Source: an uncultured Candidatus Saccharibacteria bacterium (GTDB taxonomy: Bacteria; Patescibacteriota; Saccharimonadia; Saccharimonadales; Saccharimonadaceae). From it: a stretch of 28,723 nucleotides of DNA. A program made the position numbers and the translations under genes. Below are positions 6,884 to 18,800 of this stretch, piece by piece. A model generated the notes under the pieces. That model made no database searches. It saw only the letters and a program-made list of their open reading frames with translations, and had not been told where the DNA came from. Numbering within the stretch: position 1 is the stretch's first letter; each line of letters starts with the position of its first letter. The stretch is from contig CAMUOM010000008.1 in NCBI GenBank assembly GCA_947090635.1, forward strand, positions 1 through 28,723. The letters are read 5' to 3'.

Positions 6884-8293
6884 CTACTTCTTGCTCGCCA
6901 AGGTGCTGCGGAGGTCCGCCAGGCTGTCAATAAACTGGTTGCGGAAGTTAGCGACGTCGCCAAAATAGGTATCCAGTTGCTTCTGCTCACTATCAAGCTT
7001 CATAATTAGCCCAAACATTGCACCAAAGCCACTTATATCATTAGACTGCTTAGACGAGCCCTTTGGTTGCTCCTTCGCATACGTAGAAACCAAGCTGTAC
7101 ATGTCGTCGCAAGTACCCTTTGCCAACTTGTTAAATTCTTTGTCACTTGACTCATAGCTGCTCATCTCAGCCTTGAGCTTCTTAGCCAAGACCAGCCCCT
7201 TTCGCATTTTTTTCTTGTATTCAGGAGAATTGGAATCAATGCCATTAGTGTTAAACTCCTTCATGTCTTTCTCATACTTTTTTAATATTTTGAAAAACTT
7301 CGTGGCGGCATCAGCATGATTGATAAATTTCTCGTAAACTTTTTTGGTGGCATCCACCTTTTCCGCCACAATCTTATTGTCGAAGGTGCTGCGGTTATTG
7401 ATAATCTGCTTCATGGTGGCGCGATACTTGGCAATACCCTCGGCCGGCGTCTTCACCGCCTTGAACAACGTTTTGTCTGGAGCATCGCCAGTCTTGGTGA
7501 AGAAATTACGCATTTCATCGCTTATTATTGAATTATTGTCAGAAAAACTCACCTCTTTCTTTTCGGCAACATTTTTTACACTGTCAATGCCCGCAATGGC
7601 ACTACTGTATGCTTGGGCGCGCAAGAACCACTTGGCGCCAAACACACCCGCCACCGCCAACACTACTACAACGACACCTGCAATTGAATAAGTAATTAAT
7701 TTATTCGACTTCGGCTTACTAGCGTTGCCGGCAAATTCTGTACCATTTACTACGCCAAAGCTTGACGCCGGCGTCACTGCTGGTTGCGCCGCCACTGGAT
7801 TAAAGCTATTGGCAGCTGCTGGCTGCGTAAAGGATGGCGCACTCGAAGTGGCCGCCGACTGAAGCGCGGATTGCATGGTTAAATTGGCTGTTTCTGGCGT
7901 TACACTAGCCTGAGCCTCCGGTACATGAGGCAACTGCTGTAACGGTGAAGCATCATACACCTCTGAAGTGCTAAATGACGTACTCGGCTCAGAGGTTGGC
8001 GTCGATAAAAAGGCTGGCGCTGACGGCGTCGCCTCAGTTGGTGAACCAACTACTGGCTGCAGGACTGGCTGAGAGGCTGGCGCTGCTGAGACCGGCTGCG
8101 AAACTGACTCCATAGCCGGCTGCGGGGCTGACTGCAAAGTTGACTCCGAGACTGGCTCTGGAGCTGGCTCTGGAGTCGGTTGCGGCGTCGGCGCAAACAC
8201 ATTGTGGGTCGATGGCGTGCCATACAAATTGTTGTCTGAGGTGACGCTAGCTTGATTTTGCTTATCGCGAATACCAAATGGGTCGTTAATCAT
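6884..8293 (-). CDS. Membrane-anchored protein with Pro/Gln/Ser-rich N-terminus
   Basis: 469 aa. Residues about 33-180 are low complexity (repeated PxP, EP, SQP, SAPQ). One membrane helix follows at about 199-223 (LITYSIAGVVVVVLAVAGVFG). A Lys/Asp-rich, mostly helical region of about 245 residues ends the protein and has coiled-coil-like stretches. There is no N-terminal signal peptide, so the Pro-rich arm is probably cytoplasmic and the helical domain outside, though topology is inferred. AAGGAAAA precedes the ATG, and an extended -10 TGCTAAGAT lies upstream. It is cotranscribed with the polytopic protein after it. No family recognised. Confidence 0.7.
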   Translation of the reverse strand: MINDPFGIRDKQNQASVTSDNNLYGTPSTHNVFAPTPQPTPEPAPEPVSESTLQSAPQPAMESVSQPVSAAPASQPVLQPVVGSPTEATPSAPAFLSTPTSEPSTSFSTSEVYDASPLQQLPHVPEAQASVTPETANLTMQSALQSAATSSAPSFTQPAAANSFNPVAAQPAVTPASSFGVVNGTEFAGNASKPKSNKLITYSIAGVVVVVLAVAGVFGAKWFLRAQAYSSAIAGIDSVKNVAEKKEVSFSDNNSIISDEMRNFFTKTGDAPDKTLFKAVKTPAEGIAKYRATMKQIINNRSTFDNKIVAEKVDATKKVYEKFINHADAATKFFKILKKYEKDMKEFNTNGIDSNSPEYKKKMRKGLVLAKKLKAEMSSYESSDKEFNKLAKGTCDDMYSLVSTYAKEQPKGSSKQSNDISGFGAMFGLIMKLDSEQKQLDTYFGDVANFRNQFIDSLADLRSTLASKK

Positions 8294-8464
8294 AATTTTC
8301 CTTTTTATTTACATTTCTAATTCTATCTTAGCACACTTTAACAAATATAGCACAAGCCTTATTGCCGATTTTTCACCAACGCCTCGCGGAGCTTAGCGGG
8401 TTGGCCAACTAACTGGTTGCGCTTGGTGACTGAATTTGGGATAGTTGCCCTAATCTCTACAACC
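8294..8464. other. Intergenic region between the 16S terminator and the 469-aa gene
   Basis: It holds the promoter and ribosome site of the 469-aa gene (extended -10 TGCTAAGAT near 8320-8330). It also holds an inverted repeat in which CACCAA of about 8371-8376 matches TTGGTG near 8424-8429. No ORF or RNA gene was recognised. Confidence 0.4.
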
Positions 8465-8490
8465 AAAAATACCCGCCGAAGCGGGTATTT
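8465..8490 (-). terminator. Rho-independent terminator of the 16S transcript
   Basis: AAATACCCGC (8467-8476), loop CGAA, GCGGGTATTT (8481-8490) is a perfect 10-bp stem. On the minus strand it is followed by TTTTT. It lies just beyond the 16S processing stem, so transcription ends without any downstream rRNA. Confidence 0.85.
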
Positions 8491-8499
8491 AGGACAATC

Positions 8500-8527
8500 T
8501 AGTAGTGCAAGTCACTTTCCGTACATC
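8500..8527 (-). repeat. 3' strand of the 16S precursor processing stem
   Basis: Complementary to the leader at 10153-10182. AGTAGTGCAAGTCA (8501-8514) pairs over 14 bp with 10169-10182, TTTC (8516-8519) with 10164-10167, and GTACATC (8521-8527) with 10153-10159. This is the RNase III-type stem that brackets pre-16S rRNA. Confidence 0.85.
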
Positions 8528-8632
8528 AAGGTGAATTCTATCCATAAAATGTTATCTCGCGAATTCGATTCAAGATAACTGGACCGACCTGACTATTATT
8601 GGACGAACCAATAACGTCTGTTTACTCCCTAG

Positions 8633-10103
<1,471 letters not shown>

Positions 10104-10152
10104 GACTGTTTATTGCTAAACAGTACATTGTAGTTTTGAAACTAACATAAAA

Positions 10153-10182
10153 GATGTACTGACGAAATTGACTTGCACTACT
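10153..10182 (-). repeat. 5' strand of the 16S precursor processing stem
   Basis: Pairs with 8500-8527 (14 + 4 + 7 bp with small internal loops). Both strands lie in a single transcript that contains only 16S. Confidence 0.85.
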
Positions 10183-10264
10183 AAATTGTAAATTTGCAGT
10201 CTAACTTGAGAGCCCGTTGAGCCTTGGCCCGTTCGATTTAACCTCTCGCGCTTGACTGATTATT

Positions 10265-10293
10265 ATGTTACAGCATTTGAGCTGCGGGGTCAA
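10265..10293 (-). promoter_or_regulatory. 16S rRNA promoter
   Basis: -35 TTGACC (10293-10288), a 17-nt spacer and -10 TAACAT (10270-10265). It is the best promoter match upstream of the 16S leader and sits about 160 nt before the mature 5' end. Confidence 0.6.
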
Positions 10294-10496
10294 CACTTTT
10301 TAGGCAAAAAATTGTAGTAAAATGTGCAACGTATTGACGTCATAGATTATACCTCTGTTAATTGCCGCGCTCGCCAACTAGCCACACAAAAATTCCCCTT
10401 GATTTGGCTAAAATCTATCCCAGGCGGCACAGTTCTTATATATATGTATATATGTACATATAGGCGCGGCGGCAAACTATTATATATAGATAACAA

Positions 10497-10519
10497 AAAA
10501 TCTCGCCACACGGCGAGAT
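10497..10519 (-). terminator. Terminator of the gyrB-gyrA-DUF212 operon
   Basis: On the minus strand ATCTCGCC, loop GTGT, GGCGAGAT is followed by TTTTTTG, 6 nt after the stop of the DUF212 gene. Confidence 0.88.
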
Positions 10520-10524
10520 TAGTT

Positions 10525-11031
10525 TTAGCGAACGATGAACCCAATGGCCAAACCGACCAGCAGCCCAAGCAGGCCGCCCGCCGCCACTTCTTCTGGCAAG
10601 TGGCCGCGCGAGAAGTACGGCACATCGGTTTGCCGCCCCGTATTCTTAAAAATCAGCTTGCTGTATTCTTCTTGCTTCTCCTTTGGCGCCTCGCTAATCA
10701 TCTTCATTAAGATAAGCCCCTGCTCGCCCACCGCGCGCCGCACATGCATCGCATCGTAGGCTACAATCAGCATCAGCATAAAGGCCACGCCAAAAAGCGG
10801 TGAGTATAAGCCCTCGCGCATGCCAATCACCACGGTTAGCGCCACAATCGACGCCGTATGAGTGCTCGGCATGTTACCCGACGAGAAGAACTCGCGCAGC
10901 GTCACACGCTTCTTGCCCACCAGCAGCGACACCTTGGTCAACTGCCCGATGATATAAGCCGCCAGTGCCGCCCAGAGGTACGGCGAGCTGATGAGGCCTT
11001 TGAATTGTATTGTGATATAGTTAACGTCCAC
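10525..11031 (-). CDS. Divergent PAP2 / DUF212 family membrane protein
   Basis: 168 aa, the usual length for the YuiD/DUF212 family (acid phosphatase/vanadium haloperoxidase-related). Four to five membrane segments surround the diagnostic loop FFSSGNMPSTHTASIVAL at about residues 49-66, followed by VAYDAMHVRRAVGEQG. These correspond to the family's SGGMPSSHSA and DAxGVRR-AG-QA motifs. Members are predicted phosphatases of lipid-linked phosphates; the substrate is not known. The gene starts 12 nt after gyrA and shares its terminator, so it is the last gene of the gyrase operon. That pairing has no obvious functional explanation. Confidence 0.85.
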   Translation of the reverse strand: MDVNYITIQFKGLISSPYLWAALAAYIIGQLTKVSLLVGKKRVTLREFFSSGNMPSTHTASIVALTVVIGMREGLYSPLFGVAFMLMLIVAYDAMHVRRAVGEQGLILMKMISEAPKEKQEEYSKLIFKNTGRQTDVPYFSRGHLPEEVAAGGLLGLLVGLAIGFIVR

Positions 11032-11043
11032 CCTATTCTCCTT

Positions 11044-13611
11044 TTAGTTATCTTTTTCTACTGTGTTATCATCATCCTTAGTGCCGTCATCTGAGACTAG
11101 CCCGACCGACACCACTGAATCGTCTTCGTCAAGGCGCATAATACGCACGCCCTGCGTGGTGCGACCAAGGGTTGGAATGTCATTCAAGCCGACCCGAATG
11201 GTCTGACCGCCTGCCGAAATAGCAATGATTTCAGAGGTATCAACATCAAGCGAACGCGCAGCGATGATGTTACCAGTCTTGGCGGTCACCACAGCGGCCT
11301 TAATACCGACGCCACCCCGCTTATGCACTGGGAAGTTCGACACCTTGGTCTTCTTGCCGAAGCCCTTTTCGCTCATAATCAAGAGACACTGGTCCTTTTG
11401 CGACTTGTCAACCACGTCCATACCGACCACGCGGTCACCTGGGCGCAAGCGCAAACCGCGCACGCCACGGGCACTACGGCCAATTGGGCGGGCATCAGCC
11501 TCACTGAAGCGAATCGCCTGACCGAAAGCTGTTGAAATAATCACATCAGCATCACCTGACGTCTTGCGCACCCAGCGCAATTCGTCGCCGTCGTCGAGCT
11601 TGATAGCAATCAAGCCATTAGCGCGCACGGTCTCGTACTCCTTGGCTAGCGTCTTCTTGATGGTACCGTTGGTCGTAGCCATAAATAGGTAGCCATCGCG
11701 GTGGTCAGCTTCGTCCTTGCTGTACTTCACAATTGACGTCACCTTTTCGTTAGGCTGCAATTGTAGTAAGTTTACCAACGCTACGCCCTTGGCCTGCAAG
11801 CTAGCGGCCGGCACATCATAGGCGCGGAGGCGGAAAATGCGCCCCTTGTTCGTAAAGAAGCTGAGGTAATCGTGTGTGGTGGCCGTAATTAGCTGGTCAA
11901 CAATATCCGATTCCTTAGTTGTCACGCCACGCTTACCCTTGCCGCCACGATTCTGCTGGCGATAGGCTGCCATCGGGGTGCGCTTGATGTAATTTTCACT
12001 TGTTAGCAAAATTACAGCATCTTCCTCTGGTATTACGTCCTCATCTGCCATCTTGCCCAACTCATGATTGATAATCTTGGTGCGGCGCGGGTCGTCATAC
12101 TTCGTCTTTAGGTCAACTAATTCCTGACGAATGATATCAAGAATCTTCTGCTCGTCCGCCAAAATTGCCTCCAATTCCTTAATGCGGCGATGTAACTCAT
12201 TCAACTCGTCCTCAATCGCCTGACGGTCAAGGCCGGTCAGCTTGCGCAGCTGCATGGCCAAAATAGCCCGCGCCTGAATTTCGCTCAAGTCAAAGCGTTC
12301 CATCAAGCCGTGCATAGCCGTATCGTAGTCTTTACTACCACGAATCAGCTTAATGACTTCATCAATGTTATCAAGGGCAATCTTCAAGCCCTCCAAGATG
12401 TGAGCGCGCTCCTTAGCCTTCTTAAGCTCAAATTCTGTGCGACGACGCACCACAATGCGACGATGCTTGAGGTACTCGTTTAGGATATCCTCCAGCCCGA
12501 GCACACGCGGCTGAATGCCGTCAACTAGCGCCAACATGTTGTAATGGAAGGTAGTCTGCAACGCGGTATACTTAAACAACTGGTTCAAAACTTTGTTCGG
12601 ATAGGCATCCTTCTTGAGGTCAATCACCACGCGCACTTCGCCACGGGCAGATTCATCGCGGATGTCTTGAATGCCAACAATTTTCTTTTCGTTGACCATC
12701 TCGACAATCTTTTTTTGCAATGTAGCTTTATTTACACCATACGGGATTTCCTTCACCACAATCTGGTGACGTCCACGCTTGGTCTCACAAATCTCCGTCA
12801 CGGCGCGAATCACCACTGAACCGCGGCCCGTCAAGTAAGCCTGCTTCATAGCTGGTCCGGCGTACACCACGCCGCCCGTTGGGAAGTCTGGCCCCTTCAC
12901 TATCTTTAAGAGATCGTCAATCGTTGTGGCATCTGAACCGTGGTCAATCAAGTAAATCACGGCATCACACAATTCACCCAAGTTGTGGGTTGGAATGTTT
13001 GTCGCCATACCCACGGCAATACCAACTTGGCCGTTCAGTAGTAAGTTCGGCAACTTAGCCGGCAATACCACTGGCTCCTGCAACTCACCATCATAGTTAT
13101 CGCGAAAGTCCACCGTCTCTTTATCGAGGTCAACCAAAAGCTCGGCGCCTGCCTTACCCATTCGAGCCTCAGTATAACGGCTAGCAGCTGGCGGGTCGCC
13201 ATCCATTGAACCAAAGTTACCTTGGCCTTCTACTAGTGGGTAGCGCATCACCCAATCCTGCGCTAGGCGCACCATGGCATCATAAATCGCCAAGTCGCCG
13301 TGCGGGTGGTATTTACCCATCACATCACCGACAATACGCGCCGATTTCACAAACTTCGTACCGGGGCGCCAGCCATTTTTCTCCATGGTGTATAAAATAC
13401 GACGATGAATCGGCTTCAGGCCGTCACGCACATCTGGCAACGCGCGGTCAATAATCACCGACATCGAGTAGCGCAGATAACTGTACTCCATCACGTCTTC
13501 CACCGTCTTGAGCTCCACCACGCGGGAATGCTGCGCTTGGACGTTGACGGTCTCGCCAGTGGTTGGCACTGGTGTATTCTGATTTTCTTGATTCTCGTTC
13601 ATCTCACTCAT
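11044..13611 (-). CDS. gyrA: DNA gyrase subunit A
   Basis: 855 aa, normal for GyrA. The breakage-reunion domain starts near residue 37 (VEDVMEYSYLRYSMSVIIDRALPDVRDGLKPIHRR). The catalytic tyrosine is Tyr146 in SRYTEARM. The quinolone-determining region is KYHPHGDLAIYD (100-111); Leu107 occupies the position of E. coli Ser83, while Asp111 (Asp87) is kept. The C-terminal beta-pinwheel has the GyrA-box relative QNRGGKG and repeated blade motifs (FFTNKGRIFRL, STAFGQAIRF, MSEKGFGKKT), which supports gyrase rather than ParC. With GyrB it introduces negative supercoils. It starts 12 nt after the gyrB stop and has GGAGATAG before the ATG. Confidence 0.98.
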   Translation of the reverse strand: MSEMNENQENQNTPVPTTGETVNVQAQHSRVVELKTVEDVMEYSYLRYSMSVIIDRALPDVRDGLKPIHRRILYTMEKNGWRPGTKFVKSARIVGDVMGKYHPHGDLAIYDAMVRLAQDWVMRYPLVEGQGNFGSMDGDPPAASRYTEARMGKAGAELLVDLDKETVDFRDNYDGELQEPVVLPAKLPNLLLNGQVGIAVGMATNIPTHNLGELCDAVIYLIDHGSDATTIDDLLKIVKGPDFPTGGVVYAGPAMKQAYLTGRGSVVIRAVTEICETKRGRHQIVVKEIPYGVNKATLQKKIVEMVNEKKIVGIQDIRDESARGEVRVVIDLKKDAYPNKVLNQLFKYTALQTTFHYNMLALVDGIQPRVLGLEDILNEYLKHRRIVVRRRTEFELKKAKERAHILEGLKIALDNIDEVIKLIRGSKDYDTAMHGLMERFDLSEIQARAILAMQLRKLTGLDRQAIEDELNELHRRIKELEAILADEQKILDIIRQELVDLKTKYDDPRRTKIINHELGKMADEDVIPEEDAVILLTSENYIKRTPMAAYRQQNRGGKGKRGVTTKESDIVDQLITATTHDYLSFFTNKGRIFRLRAYDVPAASLQAKGVALVNLLQLQPNEKVTSIVKYSKDEADHRDGYLFMATTNGTIKKTLAKEYETVRANGLIAIKLDDGDELRWVRKTSGDADVIISTAFGQAIRFSEADARPIGRSARGVRGLRLRPGDRVVGMDVVDKSQKDQCLLIMSEKGFGKKTKVSNFPVHKRGGVGIKAAVVTAKTGNIIAARSLDVDTSEIIAISAGGQTIRVGLNDIPTLGRTTQGVRIMRLDEDDSVVSVGLVSDDGTKDDDNTVEKDN

Positions 13612-13623
13612 CTCTATCTCCTA

Positions 13624-15630
13624 CTAAACATCCAAGTCCTCAAGCTTAATATCCTTGGCACGGGTCTGAATAAATGCTTTGCGCGGCTCCACGGCGTCAC
13701 CCATTAACTTGTTAAAGATAGCATCAGCGTGCTCGGCGTCGGCCACCTTCACTTGGGTCAACACGCGAGTCTCCGGATTCATTGTAGTATCCCACAGCTG
13801 CGTGGCATCCATTTCACCCAAACCCTTGTAGCGCTTCTGGCCAGTGTAGCCGGCTTGGCGGAAGGTCTCAATTTCTGGGTCAATTTTGTTGCCCGCGGCC
13901 TTGCGTTCAGCAATACGCTTCTGAAGTAACGGCTCAAGGTCAGGCTCGTCGTATACGTAATCGCTCGGCTTGTTACCGGCGCGCGTCAATTCAAAGAGTG
14001 GCGGCTTAGCCAGATAAATGTGGCCATCCTCCACCACCTGCGGCATGTACCGGAAGAAGAAGGTCAATAGCAGCGTGGCAATGTGGCTACCATCGACATC
14101 AGCATCGGTCATGATAATGATGCGGTCATAACGCAGACCAGAAATATCGAACTGGTCGCCAATACCCACGCCCATACCCTTAATTAGTGACACAATTTCG
14201 TTATTTGCCAGCATACGGTCAAGGCGCGCCCGCTCCGTGTTAAGAACTTTACCACGCAACGGCAGAATCGCCTGCGTTTTAGAGTCGCGCCCCACCTTAG
14301 CAGAGCCACCTGCGGAGTCACCCTCAACGATGTAAAGTTCACACTCTTCCGGATTACGGCTACTACAGTCGGCCAACTTGCCCGGCAAGTTAGTGCCACC
14401 AAAGGCTCCCTTGCGAATCACGTTCTCACGAGCAGCACGAGCGGCTTTGCGGGCACGGGCGGCCAGTACAGCCTTGTTGACAATCGCCTTGGCGGCCGCC
14501 GGATGCTCCTCAAGGTAGCAAGAAAAGGCCTCGCTCATCACTTGGTCAACATAGCGGCGCGTCTCTGGGTTGCCCAGCTTATTCTTAGTCTGCCCCTCAA
14601 ACTGTGGGTCAGGAATCTTGACCAAAATCACCGCAGTCTGACCTTCGCGGATATCATCACCGGTTAAATTGTCTTCTTTGTCCTTCAGTAGCCCGTTTTT
14701 ACGCGCATAGTCGTTAATAACGCGCGTCATAGCCGAGCGAAAACCCACCAGATGCGAGCCACCCTCGGGGTTGAACACATTGTTGGCGAATGGCATCACG
14801 TTCTCGGTGTAACCATCGTTGTACTGCATGGCAATTTCCACCTGCGTGTCGTCAACCTTCTTGTCCACATAAAAAATGTCGTCGGCCAGCACTTCCTTGC
14901 CCACATTGAGGTGCTTAACGTAAGATTTAATGCCGCCATCAAAGTAGAACTCATAGCGGAACGGATGCTCGGCGTTGTCGCGGTAGTCAATTAGCTTAGC
15001 ACGAATACCCTTGGTGAGGTAGGCTTGGTGGCGTAAGTACTTCAGCACCCAGCTGCGGTCAAACTTCTTAAACTCCTTAAAAATCTGCACATCCGGATAA
15101 AATGTGATGCGCGTGCCGCGCGGCATGTCGGTCTTGCCGGTATTGACAAATTTACTGGTAATTTTGCCTTCGGAAAATTCAATTTTATAGAGCTCGCCGT
15201 GATGAGAGACTTCGGCAATAAACTTACTAGAGAGGGCGTTCACTACTGAAGAACCGACACCGTGCAAGCCGGAAGACACCTTGTAGCCACCGCCACCGAA
15301 CTTACCGCCGGCGTGCAAGACAGTCAGCACCGTCTCAAGTGACGAGACGTGAGTTTTCGGGTGAATGCCAACCGGAATACCGCGGCCGTTATCGGTCACG
15401 CGGCAGCCGCCGTCAGCCAGCAGCTCAATTTTAACTGTGGTGGCAAAGCCTGCAATAGCCTCGTCAATACAGTTATCTGCAATCTCTTTAATTAGGTGGT
15501 GCCAACCGTCATAACCGGTGGAACCAATGTACATGCCAGGACGCTTACGAACTGGCTCAAGACCCTCTAGCACCTGAATTTGGCTAGCGTCGTAATCGTC
15601 GGCGGTCTGTGTGTTCTTAGTTGTTGCCAT
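13624..15630 (-). CDS. gyrB: DNA gyrase subunit B
   Basis: 668 aa. The GHKL ATPase domain has EIADNCIDEA (49-58), DNGRGIP (80-86) and GLHGVGSSVVNAL (121-133). The transducer follows, then the Toprim domain with EGDSAGGSA (436-444) and DADVDGSHI (509-517), and the terminal GEMDATQLWDTTMNPE tail. ATP hydrolysis here drives strand passage by GyrA. AGAGGGAA precedes the ATG, and a strong promoter lies at 15661-15689. First gene of the gyrB-gyrA-DUF212 operon. Confidence 0.98.
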   Translation of the reverse strand: MATTKNTQTADDYDASQIQVLEGLEPVRKRPGMYIGSTGYDGWHHLIKEIADNCIDEAIAGFATTVKIELLADGGCRVTDNGRGIPVGIHPKTHVSSLETVLTVLHAGGKFGGGGYKVSSGLHGVGSSVVNALSSKFIAEVSHHGELYKIEFSEGKITSKFVNTGKTDMPRGTRITFYPDVQIFKEFKKFDRSWVLKYLRHQAYLTKGIRAKLIDYRDNAEHPFRYEFYFDGGIKSYVKHLNVGKEVLADDIFYVDKKVDDTQVEIAMQYNDGYTENVMPFANNVFNPEGGSHLVGFRSAMTRVINDYARKNGLLKDKEDNLTGDDIREGQTAVILVKIPDPQFEGQTKNKLGNPETRRYVDQVMSEAFSCYLEEHPAAAKAIVNKAVLAARARKAARAARENVIRKGAFGGTNLPGKLADCSSRNPEECELYIVEGDSAGGSAKVGRDSKTQAILPLRGKVLNTERARLDRMLANNEIVSLIKGMGVGIGDQFDISGLRYDRIIIMTDADVDGSHIATLLLTFFFRYMPQVVEDGHIYLAKPPLFELTRAGNKPSDYVYDEPDLEPLLQKRIAERKAAGNKIDPEIETFRQAGYTGQKRYKGLGEMDATQLWDTTMNPETRVLTQVKVADAEHADAIFNKLMGDAVEPRKAFIQTRAKDIKLEDLDV

Positions 15631-15660
15631 TAATTCCCTCTCAATTTACGCAATGCTTCT

Positions 15661-15689
15661 ATTTTACCAATTTAATCTGATTAAGTCAA
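15661..15689 (-). promoter_or_regulatory. gyrB operon promoter
   Basis: -35 TTGACT (15689-15684), a 17-nt spacer and -10 TAAAAT (15666-15661) with a TGG extension. It lies about 30 nt before the gyrB start. Confidence 0.75.
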
Positions 15690-15822
15690 TTATAAGCCAT
15701 TTACAGGCGTTTTAAGACGCCTAAACGCCGTTTTGAACAATATAATTACACAATAAGCCTACTACTCTTCTAGCCCAAATACCTCAGTAAATGAGCTAGA
15801 ATGTAGTACAACGAGTTAAGCC

Positions 15823-18800
15823 CTAACTTCTCGGCTGACGCGGCACGTTATATTGCATATTTGGTTGCGCTGGCGCGTTCTGCTGTGGGTAAAGCGGCTG
15901 GTTAGAATGCACAACTGGCAGCGGTGGCACAACTTGTGGCGCCATTTGCTGACCGTTGCGCGGCGGCATTGGTGCCTGATATTGCGGTGAAAACGGCGGA
16001 TATGGCATCTGATTATTATGTGGCGGTACTGCTGACTGTGGTGGGAACGCGCTATATTGTTGCGGCATCGGCTGCGGCATCGATTGTGGCGTGTTCTGCT
16101 GCGGTGGCATTGGGCCATATGGCGATGGCGCTAACGGCATTGGTGCCGGTTGAGTGCTGTGATTAAAGTTCATTGCCCCATTTGGTACAGAAGTCGAAGC
16201 TGAATTATTTGGCTGTTGCGGCGTTGGTTGCGGCTGAGACCCGCCAGCTGGACTAGCAGCGCTACCATGGCGCAACCGGTCAGCCCGCGTTTCTAGCCAA
16301 TTGCTAAGGAAGCTACCCTTGCCTTCACCGCTATCACTACTGTTATGGCTCGAAGAAGTTGGCGTGGTAGCTAAACGAGCATGAATCTCCGCTTCAACAG
16401 TGGCACGCGGCACGCCATATTTCACAGCCGACAAACGCTTTAGCTCTTCACCAAGCTGGGTATTTGGATGCCCCATTGGCGGCGGTAATTGTAACGAAAA
16501 CGGCGAGGTCGGCGAACCATTGAGCAGCATCTTCACGGCAGCAGTGTAATTTGGCATGTACTGCAAGTCTTCAGTGTCGAACACCGGCGCAAACAGCTTA
16601 ACTATATTCTCAGCATCCTCTGAACCCACACGGCCGATAATAAACGTACCAGTGTTACCCATGATAGCGGCACGAATCTTGTCCGTCAGCTGCGTCACAA
16701 ACTGGTTAGCTACGGTCAGGCTGAGGCGATACTTACGCGCCTCAGACAAGATAGATTCAAACGAGTCCGTGGCAAAGTTCTGGAACTCATCCACAAACAA
16801 GCAGAAGTCGCGACGCTCCGACTCTGGAATGTTGGCGCGCGACATAGCCGCAGCTTGGAACTTCATCACAAACACCATACCAAGAAGCTTAGCCGGCATG
16901 TCGCCCAACTTACCCTTTGAGAGGTTGACGAGCAAAATCTTGCCTTCGTCCATCACCTTACGGAGGTTCACTGTGGAATGCACCTGCCCCAAAATGTTGC
17001 TCATCATCGTGTTTTCAAAGTCTGCCCATTTCGAAACCACCCAAGAAGTCACCTCGCCGGCGTCGTTTGAGCGCTGAGCATTCGGCCACTCCTTCGTCCA
17101 GAAGTCGATAGCTCGCTGATTCTTGAGGTACTTAATCTTTGGCTTGGCAAAATCTGGGTCAACCAACACCTTTGGAATGTCCATAAAAGTGCCACCCTTT
17201 GGGTCAGCCATCAGGAGCAAGGCGGCGTTGCGCACAATATTTGCCATACGCGGCCCCACAATACCTTGATGCTGTGGGTCATACAATGAATACAGCATAT
17301 TCATCGTCTCAGCGATGATATAATCTTGTGTCCGCTCTGGGTCTGGGTCATTCGGGTCGATCTCAAATAGGTTCATCCCAATCGGATTCTCCATATCCGA
17401 TGGGTTAAAGTAAATCACATCGTCAATGCGGTCACTTGGCACCATGGACAATAATTTTTCAGCACTATCGCCATGCGGGTCAATAAAGGCAAAGCCCTTG
17501 CCCGCCACCATATCCTGCAACGCCAAGTTCTCCAGGAAGACAGATTTACCCATACCAGTTGCACCCATCACGTAAACGTGACGGCGGCGGTCATTCTCGC
17601 CTAAGCGAATCGCCTTCTTACGGCCACGATAAATATTGTATCCAAGCAACAAGCCCTTTTCCATCACTATTGCTGGGCCATCCACCTCTTTAAAGTGCTG
17701 ACGTTCCACCTGAGTCGATGGTACGTTGGTCTGGTCTGGCAAGTGGAAGACTGATGCTAGTTCAACGGTGTTCAAAATATTTTTGTTATCCTCTTGCGGG
17801 AAGAAACGCATAATATAGTTGGTCGCGAACTGCTCAGTATTTTCAATCGGCTTAAATTTAAAGCTGTTGTTGTTTGGTGAATTAAACAACGCAAAGGCCG
17901 ACACCACACCGCCCACCAACTGACGCGACCGCTCTAGGTTTGGGCAAGATGCAATTAAGCGAATCTTCACCTCATAACCGGCATAACGTGCCTTCTCTTC
18001 CATCGCCTCAATGCGCGATTGGTCAACGCCGCTTATCGGCTTTGGTGTGCCGTCCTTTTCTTTCTCTTTGTCAGCGCTAGGTGGTTGCCATAAAGCCTCA
18101 AACACCTGAGCAAAGTACTTCATGCCAGTACTACCCACCGAACGGTCCTTCTTGCCTTCACGGATATTCTGCGCCCTAGTCTCAACCGACTTCACCCAAC
18201 TTGGATGTGCTGGGCGTAGTAAAATTTGCAACCCTAAGCCATCACCTCGTTGTGCATTTGAGAACGCATTCAAGATAGCACCAGTAGCATCACGCTTGGT
18301 TTCCTTGTAAGTCGCAATCGGTGCTTCAAACGAGTTGGCTAGCACAAATTCACCGCCAGCAATGCCGCTGATTTTGCTAGTTGGATTAAAGAGATTCAAC
18401 TCTTCGACCTCTTCTAGCTGCGCAGTTGGATAAGCAGCAATAATCGCCTGCTTGATTGCGTCAATTAACACCGTTGGCACTACGGCATAATAGTGAATTA
18501 GCCCGCCATGCGCCACGACCTCAAATGACATGTGCCGCTGGCCATAAAAATCGCTCTTAAAACCTCTGGTAGCTGTAGACAAAATAACATTATACATGGT
18601 TTGCGCCTGCGATATCATTTCATCTGCTACATCGCGCGTATCGCGCCCACCAGCCTTAATGTCTTCACTTGGCGGTGGTAAGTGAATCATAATTGGCACC
18701 ATCTTAAGGCTGCGCTCGTAGTTCTTCTGCTCGCGCAACCGCGCCCGATAAAACACAAAGGCCGTCACCACAATAGCTGCTGTCACGCCAAAAATCATGA

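Larger units (their letters stand above)
10104..10524. other. 16S leader and upstream intergenic region
   Basis: It contains the 16S leader with the 5' processing strand (10153-10182), the 16S promoter (10265-10293), an AT-dinucleotide tract at 10435-10462 sharing CTTATATATATGTATATAT with 104-122, and the terminator of the gyrase operon. No protein gene is convincing here. Confidence 0.6.

Noticed and set aside
10435..10462. AT-dinucleotide tracts (also 104-122 and about 23310-23335) as mobile-element remnants
   Set aside because: They share only simple TA/TG repeats and have no common flanks or target duplications; simple-sequence expansion explains them.
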